This document shows positions 53,238 through 61,990 of a stretch of DNA of 64,000 nucleotides, one piece after another. Location: the NCBI RefSeq assembly GCF_030704305.1, contig NZ_CP131935.1, positions 1,612,001 through 1,676,000 on the forward strand, given 5' to 3'. Both the position numbers and the translations under genes were made by a program. Under the pieces are notes generated by a model. It was not told the origin of the DNA. It worked only from the letters and a program-made list of their open reading frames with translations, and did no database searches. Position 1 is the first letter of the stretch, and the number at the start of each line of letters is the position of its first letter. The DNA comes from Massilia sp. R2A-15. Lineage in GTDB: Bacteria; Pseudomonadota; Gammaproteobacteria; Burkholderiales; Burkholderiaceae_D.

Positions 53238-53680
53238 GGTACTTCGAGGACTTCCATCCTGGTCAAATAATCGAATTGGGCAGCAAGACCGTCAGCGAAG
53301 AAGAGATCATCGCCTTCGCACGGCAGTTCGACCCGCAGCCATTCCACGTCGACCACGACGCCGCTGCGCAGTCGATCTTCAAGGGCGTCATCGCCAGCGG
53401 CTGGCATACCTGCAGCATGATGATGCGCATGGTGGTCGATGGACTGATGTGCGAAGCGTCGAGCATGGGATCGCCCGGCCTGGACGGCGTGCGCTGGCTG
53501 CAGCCGGTGCGCGCAGGCGACACCATCAGCGTCAGCTACGAGACCACCAAGGTAAAGGCTTCGGCATCGCGCCCGGACCGCGGCGTGGTGTGGTCGAAGT
53601 GGACCGCCACCAACCAGCATGGCGAAGCGGTGTGCACGATCGAAGGCATGGGCATGTTCGGGCGTCGTCCCGATGCGTGA
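53234..53680 (+). CDS. MaoC-type hydratase
   Basis: A 148-residue hot-dog-fold protein of the MaoC/(R)-specific enoyl-CoA hydratase class. The active-site pattern [13 protein letters not shown] (about 32-44) holds the Asp/His pair of hydratase-2. It would add water to the enoyl-CoA made by the dehydrogenases. ATG 53234 overlaps the stop upstream; its own 3' end overlaps the next MaoC gene by 8 bp. Confidence 0.85.
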   Translation: MRYFEDFHPGQIIELGSKTVSEEEIIAFARQFDPQPFHVDHDAAAQSIFKGVIASGWHTCSMMMRMVVDGLMCEASSMGSPGLDGVRWLQPVRAGDTISVSYETTKVKASASRPDRGVVWSKWTATNQHGEAVCTIEGMGMFGRRPDA

Positions 53681-54116
53681 TATCGACAACCTGGAGGAAC
53701 TGGTCGGCACGGAAGTCGCGGTGTCGGACTGGATCGAGATCACGCAGGAGCGCATCGACACCTTTGCCGACGCGACGTCGGATCATCAATGGATTCACGT
53801 CGATCCGGAACGCTGCGCGCGCGAATCGCCGTTCGGGAAATCCATCGCGCACGGCTTTCTGACTTTGTCGCTGCTGCCGGCGATGTTCGAGAACGCGATC
53901 CGGCTGCTGGGCGCTAAGATGGTGCTGAACTACGGGATGAACAAAGTGCGGTTTCCGGCGCCGGTGCCGGTCGGAAGCCGCCTGCGCGCGCGCCTGACGC
54001 TGGCCCGGGTGGAGCCGATCGAGGGCGGGATGCAGCTGGAGTGGTCGGTGATTGTCGAATGCGAAGGCAGCCCGCGGCCGGTTTGCGCTGCCGAATTCCT
54101 GATGCGGCGCTATTGA
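53673..54116 (+). CDS. MaoC-type hydratase (NodN-like)
   Basis: A 147-residue second MaoC-fold protein, NodN-like. [18 protein letters not shown] (about 29-46) carries the catalytic D..H pattern, followed by [11 protein letters not shown]. Two adjacent MaoC genes may form a heteromeric hydratase like those of steroid side-chain degradation. ATG 53673 lies 8 bp inside the previous gene. Confidence 0.85.
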   Translation: MRDIDNLEELVGTEVAVSDWIEITQERIDTFADATSDHQWIHVDPERCARESPFGKSIAHGFLTLSLLPAMFENAIRLLGAKMVLNYGMNKVRFPAPVPVGSRLRARLTLARVEPIEGGMQLEWSVIVECEGSPRPVCAAEFLMRRY

Positions 54117-54120
54117 AAAT

Positions 54121-54147
54121 GGGGTCAGGTCCGCAGGACCAGACCCC
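54121..54147. repeat. Family A palindrome, copy 7
   Basis: GGGGTCAGGTCC-GCA-GGACCAGACCCC, 4 bp after the second MaoC stop and inside what otherwise looks like one operon. Confidence 0.9.
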
Positions 54148-54193
54148 GGGCGCGGACGGCATCAACTAGAATAAATAAAACGAAGGAGACGTC

Positions 54194-55261
54194 ATGTTCG
54201 ATGAGATGATGGGCACCAAGGCTGTATCGGAGCGGCAGCGCTTCGACGTCGATGCGCTGGGCGCCTATCTGCGCGCAAACATCCCTGATTTTCCCGACGG
54301 GCCGGTCGAAGTGAAGCAGTTCAAGGGCGGCCAGTCGAATCCGACCTTCGAGCTGTCGGTCGGCGGACAGTATTTTGTCCTTCGCACCAAGCCCGGCCCC
54401 GCCGCAAAGCTGCTGCCGTCGGCACATGCGATCGACCGCGAATACCGCGTCATGGATGCGTTGCACCGCGCCGGATTTCCCACCCCGCGCCAGTACCTGC
54501 TGTGCACCGACGAATCGGTGATCGGGCGCGCCTTCTTCCTGATGGAGTACATCGAAGGCCGCGTGCTGTGGGACCAGTCGCTGCCCGGCATGACGCCCGC
54601 CGAACGCGCCGCCATCTATGACGAAACCAATCGCGTGATCGCCAGGCTGCACACGATCGACTACGCCGCGATCGGCCTGGCCGACTACGGCAAGCCGGGC
54701 AACTACTTCGCGCGCCAGATCGAACGCTGGACGCGCCAGTACCAGGCGTCGGCCACCGAGACCATCGAGGCGATGGACCAGCTGATCGAATGGCTGCCGC
54801 GGAACATTCCGGCCGGCGAGCAGACCGCCATCGTGCACGGCGACTTCAGGCTCGACAACATGATCTTTCACCCGACCGAACCGCGCATCCTGGCGGTGCT
54901 GGACTGGGAACTGTCCACGCTGGGGCACCCGCTTGCCGACTTCTCGTACCACTGCATGAGCTGGCACATCGAGCCGGGCCAGTTCCGCGGCATCGCGGGC
55001 CTGGACCTCGAAGCGCTCGGCATCCCGAGCCAGGAGCAGTACATCGCCACCTACTGCGCGCGCACCGGCGCCACGATCCGCGCCGAGGACTTCAATTTCT
55101 ACCTGGCCTACAACATGTTCCGCCTCGCCGGCATCATGCAGGGCATCATGAAGCGCTATGTCGACGGGACCGCATCGAGTCCGCAGGCGCTCCAGAACGG
55201 CAAGGCCGCGCGGCCGATGGCCGAACTGGGATGGCAGTACGCGCTGGCCAGCATGGCCTGA
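54194..55261 (+). CDS. APH-family phosphotransferase of the acyl-CoA operon
   Basis: A 355-residue aminoglycoside-phosphotransferase-fold protein. [12 protein letters not shown] forms the nucleotide loop, VHGDFRLDN (catalytic D) and LDWE (metal D) are intact. This branch resembles the kinase domain of ACAD10, which acts with acyl-CoA dehydrogenases, possibly on 4-hydroxyacyl-CoA. GAAGGAG precedes ATG 54194. It is 26 bp from the third acyl-CoA dehydrogenase gene, mirroring the ACAD10/11 gene fusion in eukaryotes. It is not an antibiotic resistance gene by context. Confidence 0.85.
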   Translation: MFDEMMGTKAVSERQRFDVDALGAYLRANIPDFPDGPVEVKQFKGGQSNPTFELSVGGQYFVLRTKPGPAAKLLPSAHAIDREYRVMDALHRAGFPTPRQYLLCTDESVIGRAFFLMEYIEGRVLWDQSLPGMTPAERAAIYDETNRVIARLHTIDYAAIGLADYGKPGNYFARQIERWTRQYQASATETIEAMDQLIEWLPRNIPAGEQTAIVHGDFRLDNMIFHPTEPRILAVLDWELSTLGHPLADFSYHCMSWHIEPGQFRGIAGLDLEALGIPSQEQYIATYCARTGATIRAEDFNFYLAYNMFRLAGIMQGIMKRYVDGTASSPQALQNGKAARPMAELGWQYALASMA

Positions 55262-55287
55262 CCCGATCACTCACTCAAGGACCGACC

Positions 55288-56514
55288 ATGGAATTCGATT
55301 ACTCCGACCGCTGCAAGGAACTGCAGGGCCGCCTGCTCGCCTTCATGGACGAGCATATCTACCCGAACGAAAAGGCATTCAAGCAGGAGGTCGACCGCAA
55401 CGGTCTCGAGAAAGGTAACCGCTGGATTCCGACGGAGCTGGTCGAACGCCTCAAGCCGCTGGCGCGCCAGCAGGGCCTGTGGAACCTGTTCCTGCCGAAG
55501 TCCGTGCGCGCGCCGGAAGGATTGTCCAACCTCGATTACGCGCCGCTGTGCGAGATCATGGGCCGCGTGGTATGGGCGCCGGAGGTGTTCAACAGCGCCG
55601 CACCCGATACCGGCAACATGGAGACCATCGAGCGCTACGGCACGGAGGAGCACAAGCGCGAGTGGCTGGAGCCGCTGCTGCGCGGCGAGATCCGCTCCGC
55701 GTTCGCGATGACCGAGCCGGGCGTGGCCTCGTCGGACGCAACCAACATCGCCACCCGCATCGAGCGCGATGGCGACTCGTACGTCATCAACGGCCACAAA
55801 TGGTGGATTTCCGGCGCGGGCGACCCGCGCTGCAAGATCTTCATCGTGATGGGCAAGACCGATCCGACTGCCGCGCGCCACGCGCAGCAGTCGATGATCC
55901 TTGTGCCGGCCGATACGCCGGGCATCACCATCGTGCGTCCGCTGCCGGTGTTCGGTTACGACGACGCGCCGCACGGGCACTGCGAGATCCTGTTCGAGAA
56001 CGTGCGCGTGCCGGCGTCGAACCTGCTGCTGGGGGAAGGGCGCGGCTTCGAGATCGCCCAGGGCCGCCTTGGGCCGGGCCGGATCCACCACTGCATGCGG
56101 TCGATCGGCGTGGCCGAGCGCGCCCTGGAGCTGATGTGCAAGCGCCTGAACGCGCGGGTCGCGTTCGGAAAGAAGGTGTCCGAGCAGGGCGTGTGGCGCG
56201 AGCGGATTGCCGAAGCGCGCATCAAGATCGACACCGCGCGCCTGCTCACCTTGAAGACGGCCTACATGATGGACACGGTCGGCAACAAGCAGGCGGCAGC
56301 GGAGATCGCGATGATCAAGGTGCTGGCGCCGAACGTGGCGCAGGAAGTGCTGGACTGGGCGATTCAGGCGCATGGCGCGGCGGGCGTGTCGGACGATTTT
56401 CCGCTGGCGTCGCAGTGGGCCGGCAACCGCACCTTGCGGCTGGCGGACGGGCCGGACGAGGTGCACCGGAACGCGATCGCCAAGCTGGAACTGGCGAAGT
56501 GGATGGGGGCGTAG
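55288..56514 (+). CDS. Acyl-CoA dehydrogenase (ACAD10/11-like)
   Basis: A 408-residue FAD-dependent dehydrogenase with the signatures [15 protein letters not shown] (about 135-149) and [17 protein letters not shown] (about 357-373). The ASSD variant of the usual AGSD loop is typical of the ACAD10/11 branch, which follows 4-hydroxyacyl-CoA phosphorylation. ATG 55288 has CAAGGA upstream. Last gene of the operon. Confidence 0.9.
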   Translation: MEFDYSDRCKELQGRLLAFMDEHIYPNEKAFKQEVDRNGLEKGNRWIPTELVERLKPLARQQGLWNLFLPKSVRAPEGLSNLDYAPLCEIMGRVVWAPEVFNSAAPDTGNMETIERYGTEEHKREWLEPLLRGEIRSAFAMTEPGVASSDATNIATRIERDGDSYVINGHKWWISGAGDPRCKIFIVMGKTDPTAARHAQQSMILVPADTPGITIVRPLPVFGYDDAPHGHCEILFENVRVPASNLLLGEGRGFEIAQGRLGPGRIHHCMRSIGVAERALELMCKRLNARVAFGKKVSEQGVWRERIAEARIKIDTARLLTLKTAYMMDTVGNKQAAAEIAMIKVLAPNVAQEVLDWAIQAHGAAGVSDDFPLASQWAGNRTLRLADGPDEVHRNAIAKLELAKWMGA

Positions 56515-56541
56515 GGGGCGTCACGCGGCAGCGACAAACCC

Positions 56542-56580
56542 GGGGACTCGGCGTCCCCGTCGCTCCGGCGGACCTGACCC
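56542..56580. repeat. Family A compound repeat, copy 8
   Basis: GGGGACTCGGCGTCCCC then CGGCGGACCTGACCC, as at 22463. It follows the acyl-CoA dehydrogenase stop by 27 bp. Confidence 0.85.
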
Positions 56581-56609
56581 GATCTTGATTTCGCCGATAC
56601 TCTCAACAT

Positions 56610-56636
56610 GGGGTCAGGTCCGCAGGACCAGACCCC
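56610..56636. repeat. Family A palindrome, copy 9
   Basis: GGGGTCAGGTCC-GCA-GGACCAGACCCC; it ends 1 bp before the stop codon of the minus-strand phosphatase gene and 30 bp from copy 8. Confidence 0.9.
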
Positions 56637-56637
56637 T

Positions 56638-57351
56638 TCATCGCGAGCGCTTGTATTGGGCGAACAGCGCTTCCATCGTGGTGCTGCGCGATTCGCCGTG
56701 CAGCGGCGCCGGCGGCGCGTAGTTGACGAAGCGGACCACCCAGTCGGTATCGGCGGCGCCGACATCGAGGGCGTTGATGCAGCCGGCCGCCTGCGCCAGC
56801 CCGCCGAGGAACATGCGCTGCCCGGTCAGCGCGAGTGACAGGATCGCGCAATTGACCCCGCCGTGCAGCACCAGCAGCACCGTGTCCCACGCCGGGTCGG
56901 CGCGCAGGCGGGCAATCGCGGGATGGATGCGGTCCATCAGTTCACCAACGGATTCACCGCCGAGGAAGCGTTTGTCGGCGCTGACCATGCCTTCGAAGGC
57001 GCCGGTGAAGGCGTCGCGCAGTTCGGCATCGGGAATCGCCGACAGCCGGCCGCCGCGGATTTCTTCGAGTTCGGGCCAGCGGTCGATGGCGATGTCCTGG
57101 CCGGTCTCGGCAAGCACGCGCTGCGCGGTTTCAACGGTGCGGGGAAGGCCCGAGACGATGACGCGGTCGAAGCGAACGCCATGATCTGCGAAGGCGCGGC
57201 CGGCGGCGCTGGCCTGTTCGCGGCCCTGCGCGTTGAGGGCGACCGATTCGGGCAGGAACGGCTTGCCCGATTCGTCGAAATAAGTGACGCTGCCGTGGCG
57301 CATCAGGTAGACGCGGCGGCGTGCTGGATTGGCTTGATCGGTCATCGTCAT
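56638..57351 (-). CDS. Histidine phosphatase family protein
   Basis: A 237-residue member of the phosphoglycerate-mutase-like branch. RHG with the phospho-accepting histidine lies in VYLMRHGSVTY (about 15-25), the second catalytic His in LVLHGGVNC (about 166-174). Substrate unknown: sugar phosphate, nucleotide or alpha-ribazole phosphate are typical. The start is ATG 57351 or 57345. It lies between two family A repeats. Confidence 0.85.
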   Translation of the reverse strand: MTMTDQANPARRRVYLMRHGSVTYFDESGKPFLPESVALNAQGREQASAAGRAFADHGVRFDRVIVSGLPRTVETAQRVLAETGQDIAIDRWPELEEIRGGRLSAIPDAELRDAFTGAFEGMVSADKRFLGGESVGELMDRIHPAIARLRADPAWDTVLLVLHGGVNCAILSLALTGQRMFLGGLAQAAGCINALDVGAADTDWVVRFVNYAPPAPLHGESRSTTMEALFAQYKRSR

Positions 57352-57364
57352 ATGGTACACCGTC

Positions 57365-57391
57365 GGGGTCTGGTCCTGCGGACCTGACCCC
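57365..57391. repeat. Family A palindrome, copy 10
   Basis: GGGGTCTGGTCC-TGC-GGACCTGACCCC, 14 bp upstream of the phosphatase start. An unusual 5' position for this repeat. Confidence 0.9.
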
Positions 57392-57419
57392 ACCCTGAGA
57401 TTCGTGGCGAAATAAAAAT

Positions 57420-57459
57420 GGGGACTCGGCGTCCCCGTCGCACGGCAAGACCAGACCCC
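57420..57459. repeat. Family A compound repeat, copy 11
   Basis: GGGGACTCGGCGTCCCC then CGGCAAGACCAGACCCC. It lies 28 bp from copy 10. Confidence 0.85.
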
Positions 57460-57478
57460 AGTCAGACGAGCTCCGTAT

Positions 57479-58381
57479 TCACAACGCGGCGAGGGGCCCC
57501 CACACCGCCTTCATGCTGAAACGCAGACGGGCATCGTCCTCGTGCAGCGCTTCGGCGATCGGCATGTCGCCGGTGTCGCGCACGATCGAAACGGCATTGC
57601 CGCAGTCGTCGCGCAGCACATGCACCGTGGCCGCCGCCGCCATCACGCCAAGTTCGCCGTTTTGCAGCTTCACCAAAGTACCGGGCGGATACGCGCCGAT
57701 GCATTCCTGGAACAGCGCAACCAGCTCTGGATCGTTCGCCGTATCCGCGCGCAGCCTGGCCAGCGCCAGCGGCGGCGCCATCGAACGGCGGTAGTTGCGC
57801 GCCGAGACGCAGGCGCAGTAACGGTCGGCCATGCCGACCAGCTTTGCATCCAAATCGATCTCGGCTTCGCGCAGTCCGTCCGGATAGCCGCTGCCGTCAT
57901 GATTTTCATGGTGTTGCGTGACGCAGGCGATCCACTGCTCGTCGCCGACGCCGGCGCAGCGGAGCAGCTCCGCGCTCTCCGCCGGATGGCCGTGCACCAG
58001 CGCGCGTTCATCGGGACTCAGGGGCAGGGTGCGGTCCTGGAACTTCTCGATCTGACGCATCATTCCCGCGTTCATGGTCAGCGCCGCCGCGGCGACAGTC
58101 ATCACTTCGAGCGGCGGTTTGCCCATCGCGCGCGCCAGCACAGACGCGATCACGGCGGTGTCGATGCAATGGCGCACGGCGTAGCGCCCGGCGATCTGGT
58201 TGAGCAGGATGCAGGCGATGGCGACGTCCGGCCCGCGGTCGACGGCATTGGCCACCGCGCTTGCGACCTCGCGCAAGTCGGCGGGGGCGTCGCCCACCTC
58301 GCGCAAGTGCGCCAGCAGCCGGTCCAGCGTCGCGCACGCCGCGTTCAGGCCATGCAGGACCGAGGCGGCCGGCGCGTCCAT
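57479..58381 (-). CDS. HD-GYP-like protein with a degenerate HD site
   Basis: A 300-residue protein of the HD-GYP type, which in active form hydrolyses cyclic di-GMP. The second half motif HHENHDGSGYPDGL (about 156-169) is intact with GYP. The first half is damaged: RHCID keeps one His/Asp pair at another spacing, while the position of the usual HDIGK reads TMNAG. Loss of metal ligands suggests no phosphodiesterase activity, perhaps a binding or scaffold role. ATG 58381 starts directly after the aminotransferase stop, so the two are co-transcribed. Confidence 0.75.
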   Translation of the reverse strand: MDAPAASVLHGLNAACATLDRLLAHLREVGDAPADLREVASAVANAVDRGPDVAIACILLNQIAGRYAVRHCIDTAVIASVLARAMGKPPLEVMTVAAAALTMNAGMMRQIEKFQDRTLPLSPDERALVHGHPAESAELLRCAGVGDEQWIACVTQHHENHDGSGYPDGLREAEIDLDAKLVGMADRYCACVSARNYRRSMAPPLALARLRADTANDPELVALFQECIGAYPPGTLVKLQNGELGVMAAAATVHVLRDDCGNAVSIVRDTGDMPIAEALHEDDARLRFSMKAVWGPLAAL

Positions 58382-59539
58382 CTAGAGGCTCGCCAGGCGT
58401 TCGAGCGCCGATTGCAGCGTGGCGTCCTGCTTGGCGAAGCAGAAGCGCACGATGCCGGACTCGGTGGCGTCGTGGTAGAACGCCGACACCGGGATCGCCG
58501 CCACCTTCACTTCGCGCGTCAGCCATTCGGCGAATGCGGCTTCGGGCAGGGCGGAAATCGCGTCGTAGCGCACGCACTGGAAGTAGGTGCCGTCGGCCGG
58601 CAGCAAGGTGAAGCGGCTGTTCGCGAGGCCCATGCGAAACAGGTCGCGCTTGCGCTGGTAGAACGCCGGCAGCTCGACGTAAGGCGACGGATTGGCCATG
58701 TAGCTGGCCACGCCGTGCTGCATCGGCGTGTTCACGGTGAACACGTTGTACTGGTGGACCTTGCGAAATTCCGCCGACAGCGCGGCCGGCGCGGCCACGT
58801 AGCCGATCTTCCAGCCGGTCACGTGATAGGTCTTGCCGAAGCTCGAGACGACGAAGGAGCGCTCCGCCAGGTCCGGATGGCGGCACATCGATTCGTGCGG
58901 CGCGCCGTCATAGACCATGTGTTCGTAGACCTCGTCGGACAGGATCAGGATGCCGGTGCCGCGCACGATGCCGGCCAGCGCGTCGATGTCGGCGCGGCGG
59001 AATACCGTGCCGGTCGGGTTGTGCGGCGAGTTGATGACGATCAGCCGGGTGCGCGCATTGACCGCGGCGGCGACCCGGTCCCAAGGCACGCTGTAGCCTT
59101 CTTCGCCGACTTGCATCGGCACCGGCACCGCAACGCCGCCGGCCAGTTCGATCGCCGGCAGGTAGCTGTCGTAGGCCGGCTCGATGACGATCACTTCGTC
59201 GCCGGGGTGCACGCAGCACAGGATCGCGGTGGTGAGCGCCTGGGTGGCGCCGGCCGTGATCGTGATTTCGGTCGCGGCGTCGTACTGGCGCCCGTAGATG
59301 GCGGCGATCTTCGCGGCGACCGCTTCGCGCAACGCAGGCACGCCGGCCATCATTGGGTACTGGTTGTGGCCGGCGCGCATGGCGTCCGAGACCATGTCCG
59401 GCAGCGCCGGGTCGCAAGGAAAGTCGGGAAAGCCCTGCCCAAGATTGACCGCGCCGTGCTCGATGGCCAGCGCCGACATCCGGGTGAACACCGTGGTGCC
59501 GACTGCGGGCAACCGGGTGCGAAGGACGGGTGTCGTCAT
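58382..59539 (-). CDS. PLP-dependent aminotransferase (methionine aminotransferase-like)
   Basis: A 385-residue class I/II aminotransferase. NLGQGFPDFP, SPHNPTG (about 171-177), DEVYEHM and SSFGKTYHVTGWK (Schiff-base lysine in FGK, about 233-245) are intact. The GFPDF opening and FGKTYHVTGWK match the YbdL/KAT branch, which acts on methionine, aromatic or kynurenine substrates. ATG 59539; upstream gene of the pair with the HD-GYP-like gene. Confidence 0.85.
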   Translation of the reverse strand: MTTPVLRTRLPAVGTTVFTRMSALAIEHGAVNLGQGFPDFPCDPALPDMVSDAMRAGHNQYPMMAGVPALREAVAAKIAAIYGRQYDAATEITITAGATQALTTAILCCVHPGDEVIVIEPAYDSYLPAIELAGGVAVPVPMQVGEEGYSVPWDRVAAAVNARTRLIVINSPHNPTGTVFRRADIDALAGIVRGTGILILSDEVYEHMVYDGAPHESMCRHPDLAERSFVVSSFGKTYHVTGWKIGYVAAPAALSAEFRKVHQYNVFTVNTPMQHGVASYMANPSPYVELPAFYQRKRDLFRMGLANSRFTLLPADGTYFQCVRYDAISALPEAAFAEWLTREVKVAAIPVSAFYHDATESGIVRFCFAKQDATLQSALERLASL

Positions 59540-59769
59540 GTGGAATGCGGGAAAGTTGTTGGTGTACCTATTCTAGCGCAGCGGCGGCTTGTTGCCGCCC
59601 TTCGATTGCATACAGCAGCCGACAGTGGAACGAGCGATCTTCAACCTCAGATTGCGGCGGTCGCAGCGGTTCAGATCTGTTATTCTTTCGGCGGCAATCG
59701 GCCAGGAACAACCAGTCCATGAGGTGAGACGACCATGAATTCAAACAGCATCAGGGGATCCGTTTTTTC

Positions 59770-59964
59770 ATGATTTTTTTGATTTCAATAGCCCTTGGAT
59801 TCGCGCTAATGTTCCCCCTCGGCTGGCTGTTCGGAGCCATGAATTGGCCAGTATTTCATAGTTGGGGACTGTTTCACGGAGCATTCATCATTGCCTGGCC
59901 GCTGCTTACATTCGCCTCTTGGGGCCTGATGCGGGCTATACGCTCGCGCGTGGCGACACGCTGA
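59770..59964 (+). CDS. Small two-span membrane protein
   Basis: A 64-residue hydrophobic protein with two spans (about 2-24 and 33-53) and a basic C-terminus. The ribosome site is weak; a 12-codon frame (59735-59773, MNSNSIRGSVFS) with GAGGTGAG upstream overlaps its start as ATGA and could feed it by coupling. It overlaps the front of the decayed DUF4349 sequence in a different frame. Real gene status is uncertain. Confidence 0.45.
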   Translation: MIFLISIALGFALMFPLGWLFGAMNWPVFHSWGLFHGAFIIAWPLLTFASWGLMRAIRSRVATR

Positions 59965-60286
59965 TCAAGGTGAATCGGGAGCTCGCGCAAGTCCATAGCG
60001 GGAAGCGATCGCGGGAAAGCAGGCAGGTTTGCTGGAGCGCGTGGAGACGGAGATTCTGAGCGTCGTTATCCGCGCCGACCGCAATCAGTCATTCTGGAGA
60101 CCGATCGCGCTCGCCGCCTCTGACTTTGGCTCCAATCTTTCGCAGGGAGTATCGATTGCAATTAGCGGCATTGCCTATTTGATTCCATGGCTGTTGTTCT
60201 TCGGCGTGCCTGCCTGGATCGTTCGAAAACTCTGGCGGCGCCGCAGGCGGCCGAATGGAAGCGCGGCTGCCCGAAGCGCTGGCTGA
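59950..60286 (+). pseudogene. Remnant of a DUF4349-type gene
   Basis: RGDTLIKVNRELAQVHS in one frame is followed, after a one- or two-base shift near 59997-60000, by REAIAGKQAGLLERVETEIL in another frame, then a membrane span (about AIPWLLFFGVPAWIV-like, 60165-60220) and a basic tail to TAA 60284. This coil-then-span order is the C-terminal third of DUF4349 proteins, which are membrane-anchored. The N-terminal two thirds are missing. A decayed gene is the simplest reading. Confidence 0.6.
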
Positions 60287-60426
60287 AATAAAGCGTTGAT
60301 CCACCCTGTTCGCGCAGCCTAAACAATCCCGGCCGCGCGGCAAGCAGCCTCATGCCACCTTCGCAATAGCCTGCGGCGCCAGTCTCCTGTACAGTTCAGC
60401 TTGTCTAATTGAGAGGAGGCAGTGCC

Positions 60427-60867
60427 ATGCGTAAAATGACGATTGCGGCCGGGGCGCTGGTTGCTCTGATGATCGCATCCTGTGGCGGTAGCTGGCCCAC
60501 GGAGCAAGATATCAATAATTCCCTGTCCGCCAAAGTCCAGTCAGTGACGGGCGACTGGACCGGGTTTTCCCAAGGAACGAACCCCGTTACCCTCGACTTC
60601 AAGCTTCAGGAAGGAAGCAATGGCCAGGTAAGCGGTACCGGCACCTGGAAAGAGGGGAACGCGAGCCCTGCGGTTCCCATCACCGTCTCCGGGACATTTC
60701 AGCGACCAGCACTCTCGCTGACCTTCGATGGCATCGTGTCCGAATCGCATCAGGTGAAAGGCGTTGCCCAGGGTAATTACACGACGGCAGGGGGCATCTC
60801 GACGACGCTGACGCTCACCGGGACCGGGTACACCCGTGACGTGGCTATCGTGTTGATAGAAAAGTGA
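60427..60867 (+). CDS. Small lipoprotein
   Basis: A 146-residue lipoprotein: basic start MRKM, hydrophobic stretch and lipobox IASC give a lipid-modified cysteine at residue 19. The mature part is beta-rich with repeated Ser/Thr/Gly (GTWKEGNASPAVPITVSGTF), like a small beta-barrel or lipocalin-like sheet; no family recognised. GAGGAGG precedes ATG 60427. Confidence 0.75.
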   Translation: MRKMTIAAGALVALMIASCGGSWPTEQDINNSLSAKVQSVTGDWTGFSQGTNPVTLDFKLQEGSNGQVSGTGTWKEGNASPAVPITVSGTFQRPALSLTFDGIVSESHQVKGVAQGNYTTAGGISTTLTLTGTGYTRDVAIVLIEK

Positions 60868-60937
60868 TTGTCGAAGCGGCGCTCCTTACCGAATAAGGAT
60901 GCGCCCCGTATCGGCACCGGCCGCGGGGCGACTCGAT

Positions 60938-61705
60938 TCAGCGCGCCGGTCGTTCGTCGGGGCGCAGCGTCAGGACCTGCACGCCGTCGCGTGTCACCGC
61001 CACCGTATGCTCGAACTGCGCGGACAGTTTGCCGTCCATCGTAACGACCGTCCAGCCATCGTCTTCGGTCTCGACGGCATGATGGCCCTGGTTGATCATC
61101 GGCTCGATCGTGAAGACCATCCCTTCGCGTAGCAGCATTCCGGTATTGGGCTTTCCCCAATGCAGCACCTGGGGATCTTCGTGCATCTCACGGCCGATGC
61201 CGTGCCCGCAGTACTCCCGCACCACCGAGTAGCCATTGCGCTGGGCATGTCGCTCGATCGCATGGCCGATATCGCCGAGCCTTGCGCCGGGACGGACAAC
61301 TTTGATTCCCTTCCACAAGGCTTCGTAGGTCACTTGCACCAGCCGCCTGGCCGCGGGCGACACGTCGCCAACCAGGTAGGTCTTGCTGGAATCGGCGATA
61401 AATCCGTGCTTTTCCAGCGTGATGTCGAAATTAACGATATCCCCGTTACGCAGGATATCCGACTCGGACGGAACGCCATGGCAGACGACTTTGTTGGGAG
61501 AGGAGTTGAGCGCGTAGGCAAATCCGTACTGGCCCTTGCTCGCCGGCCGTGCTTTGAGATCATTCACGATGTAGCTATCGACCAAATCGTTGACCTGCAT
61601 GGTGGACATGCCGATCAGGCTCAATTGGTCGAGGTAGCCGAATACGTTCGCCAGCAGCCTTCCCGATTCGGCCATCAGGGCGACTTCTTCAGGTTGCTTG
61701 ATCAT
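60938..61705 (-). CDS. map: Type I methionine aminopeptidase
   Basis: A 255-residue enzyme that removes the initiator methionine. The five metal ligands are recognisable: D in VNFDITL, D in IADSSK, H in GHGIGREMHE, E in TIEPMIN and E in AQFEHT, so it should be active. It is not next to rpsB, where the housekeeping copy usually sits, but behind a ParD-like gene whose stop overlaps its ATG 61705 (ATGA). It is therefore likely a second, specialised MetAP. A TTG at 61717 is an unlikely start. Confidence 0.9.
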   Translation of the reverse strand: MIKQPEEVALMAESGRLLANVFGYLDQLSLIGMSTMQVNDLVDSYIVNDLKARPASKGQYGFAYALNSSPNKVVCHGVPSESDILRNGDIVNFDITLEKHGFIADSSKTYLVGDVSPAARRLVQVTYEALWKGIKVVRPGARLGDIGHAIERHAQRNGYSVVREYCGHGIGREMHEDPQVLHWGKPNTGMLLREGMVFTIEPMINQGHHAVETEDDGWTVVTMDGKLSAQFEHTVAVTRDGVQVLTLRPDERPAR

Positions 61706-61914
61706 GTTAGCGCGCAACTGAGAGACGGCGCCTCGACGCCGGCGGCGCGCAGTTCCCGCCCGACGATCTCATTGAAGGTCAGCGTCGGGTTCATTTCGGC
61801 CAGCATGCCGATCTTGATCCAGAAAGTCGCTTGCGCGTTAATTGACCGACCGCTTACCGCGCTCGCCTTGCGGATTTGATCGTGCAGATCATCGTCGATG
61901 TTTACGATGCCCAT
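61702..61914 (-). CDS. ParD-like antitoxin-type protein
   Basis: A 70-residue protein of the ParD-like (DUF3423) type: an N-terminal ribbon-helix-helix-like start (MGIVNIDDDLHDQIRKAS) and a helical C-terminus. Such proteins commonly bind their own promoter. GAGGACTCC precedes ATG 61914, with an AT-rich palindrome 25 bp upstream. Directly coupled to a methionine aminopeptidase gene in place of a ParE toxin. Confidence 0.75.
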   Translation of the reverse strand: MGIVNIDDDLHDQIRKASAVSGRSINAQATFWIKIGMLAEMNPTLTFNEIVGRELRAAGVEAPSLSCALT

Positions 61915-61938
61915 ATGGAGTCCTCGAATATATGTAAT

Positions 61939-61966
61939 ATATACGAATTATATATGAATCGTATAT
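61939..61966. promoter_or_regulatory. Candidate operator of the ParD-like/map operon
   Basis: ATATACGA (61939-61946) and TCGTATAT (61959-61966) are a perfect 8-bp inverted repeat around a 12-bp AT-rich centre, 25 bp before ATG 61914, in a short stretch (61925-61966) far richer in AT than its surroundings. Likely overlaps the promoter and is bound by the ParD-like protein. Confidence 0.65.
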
Positions 61967-61990
61967 GCGGCCGCAAGCGAGCGACTGCGA

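Noticed and set aside
54194..55261. Aminoglycoside resistance gene
   Set aside because: APH fold only; the context and sequence fit the acyl-CoA-linked ACAD10-type branch.
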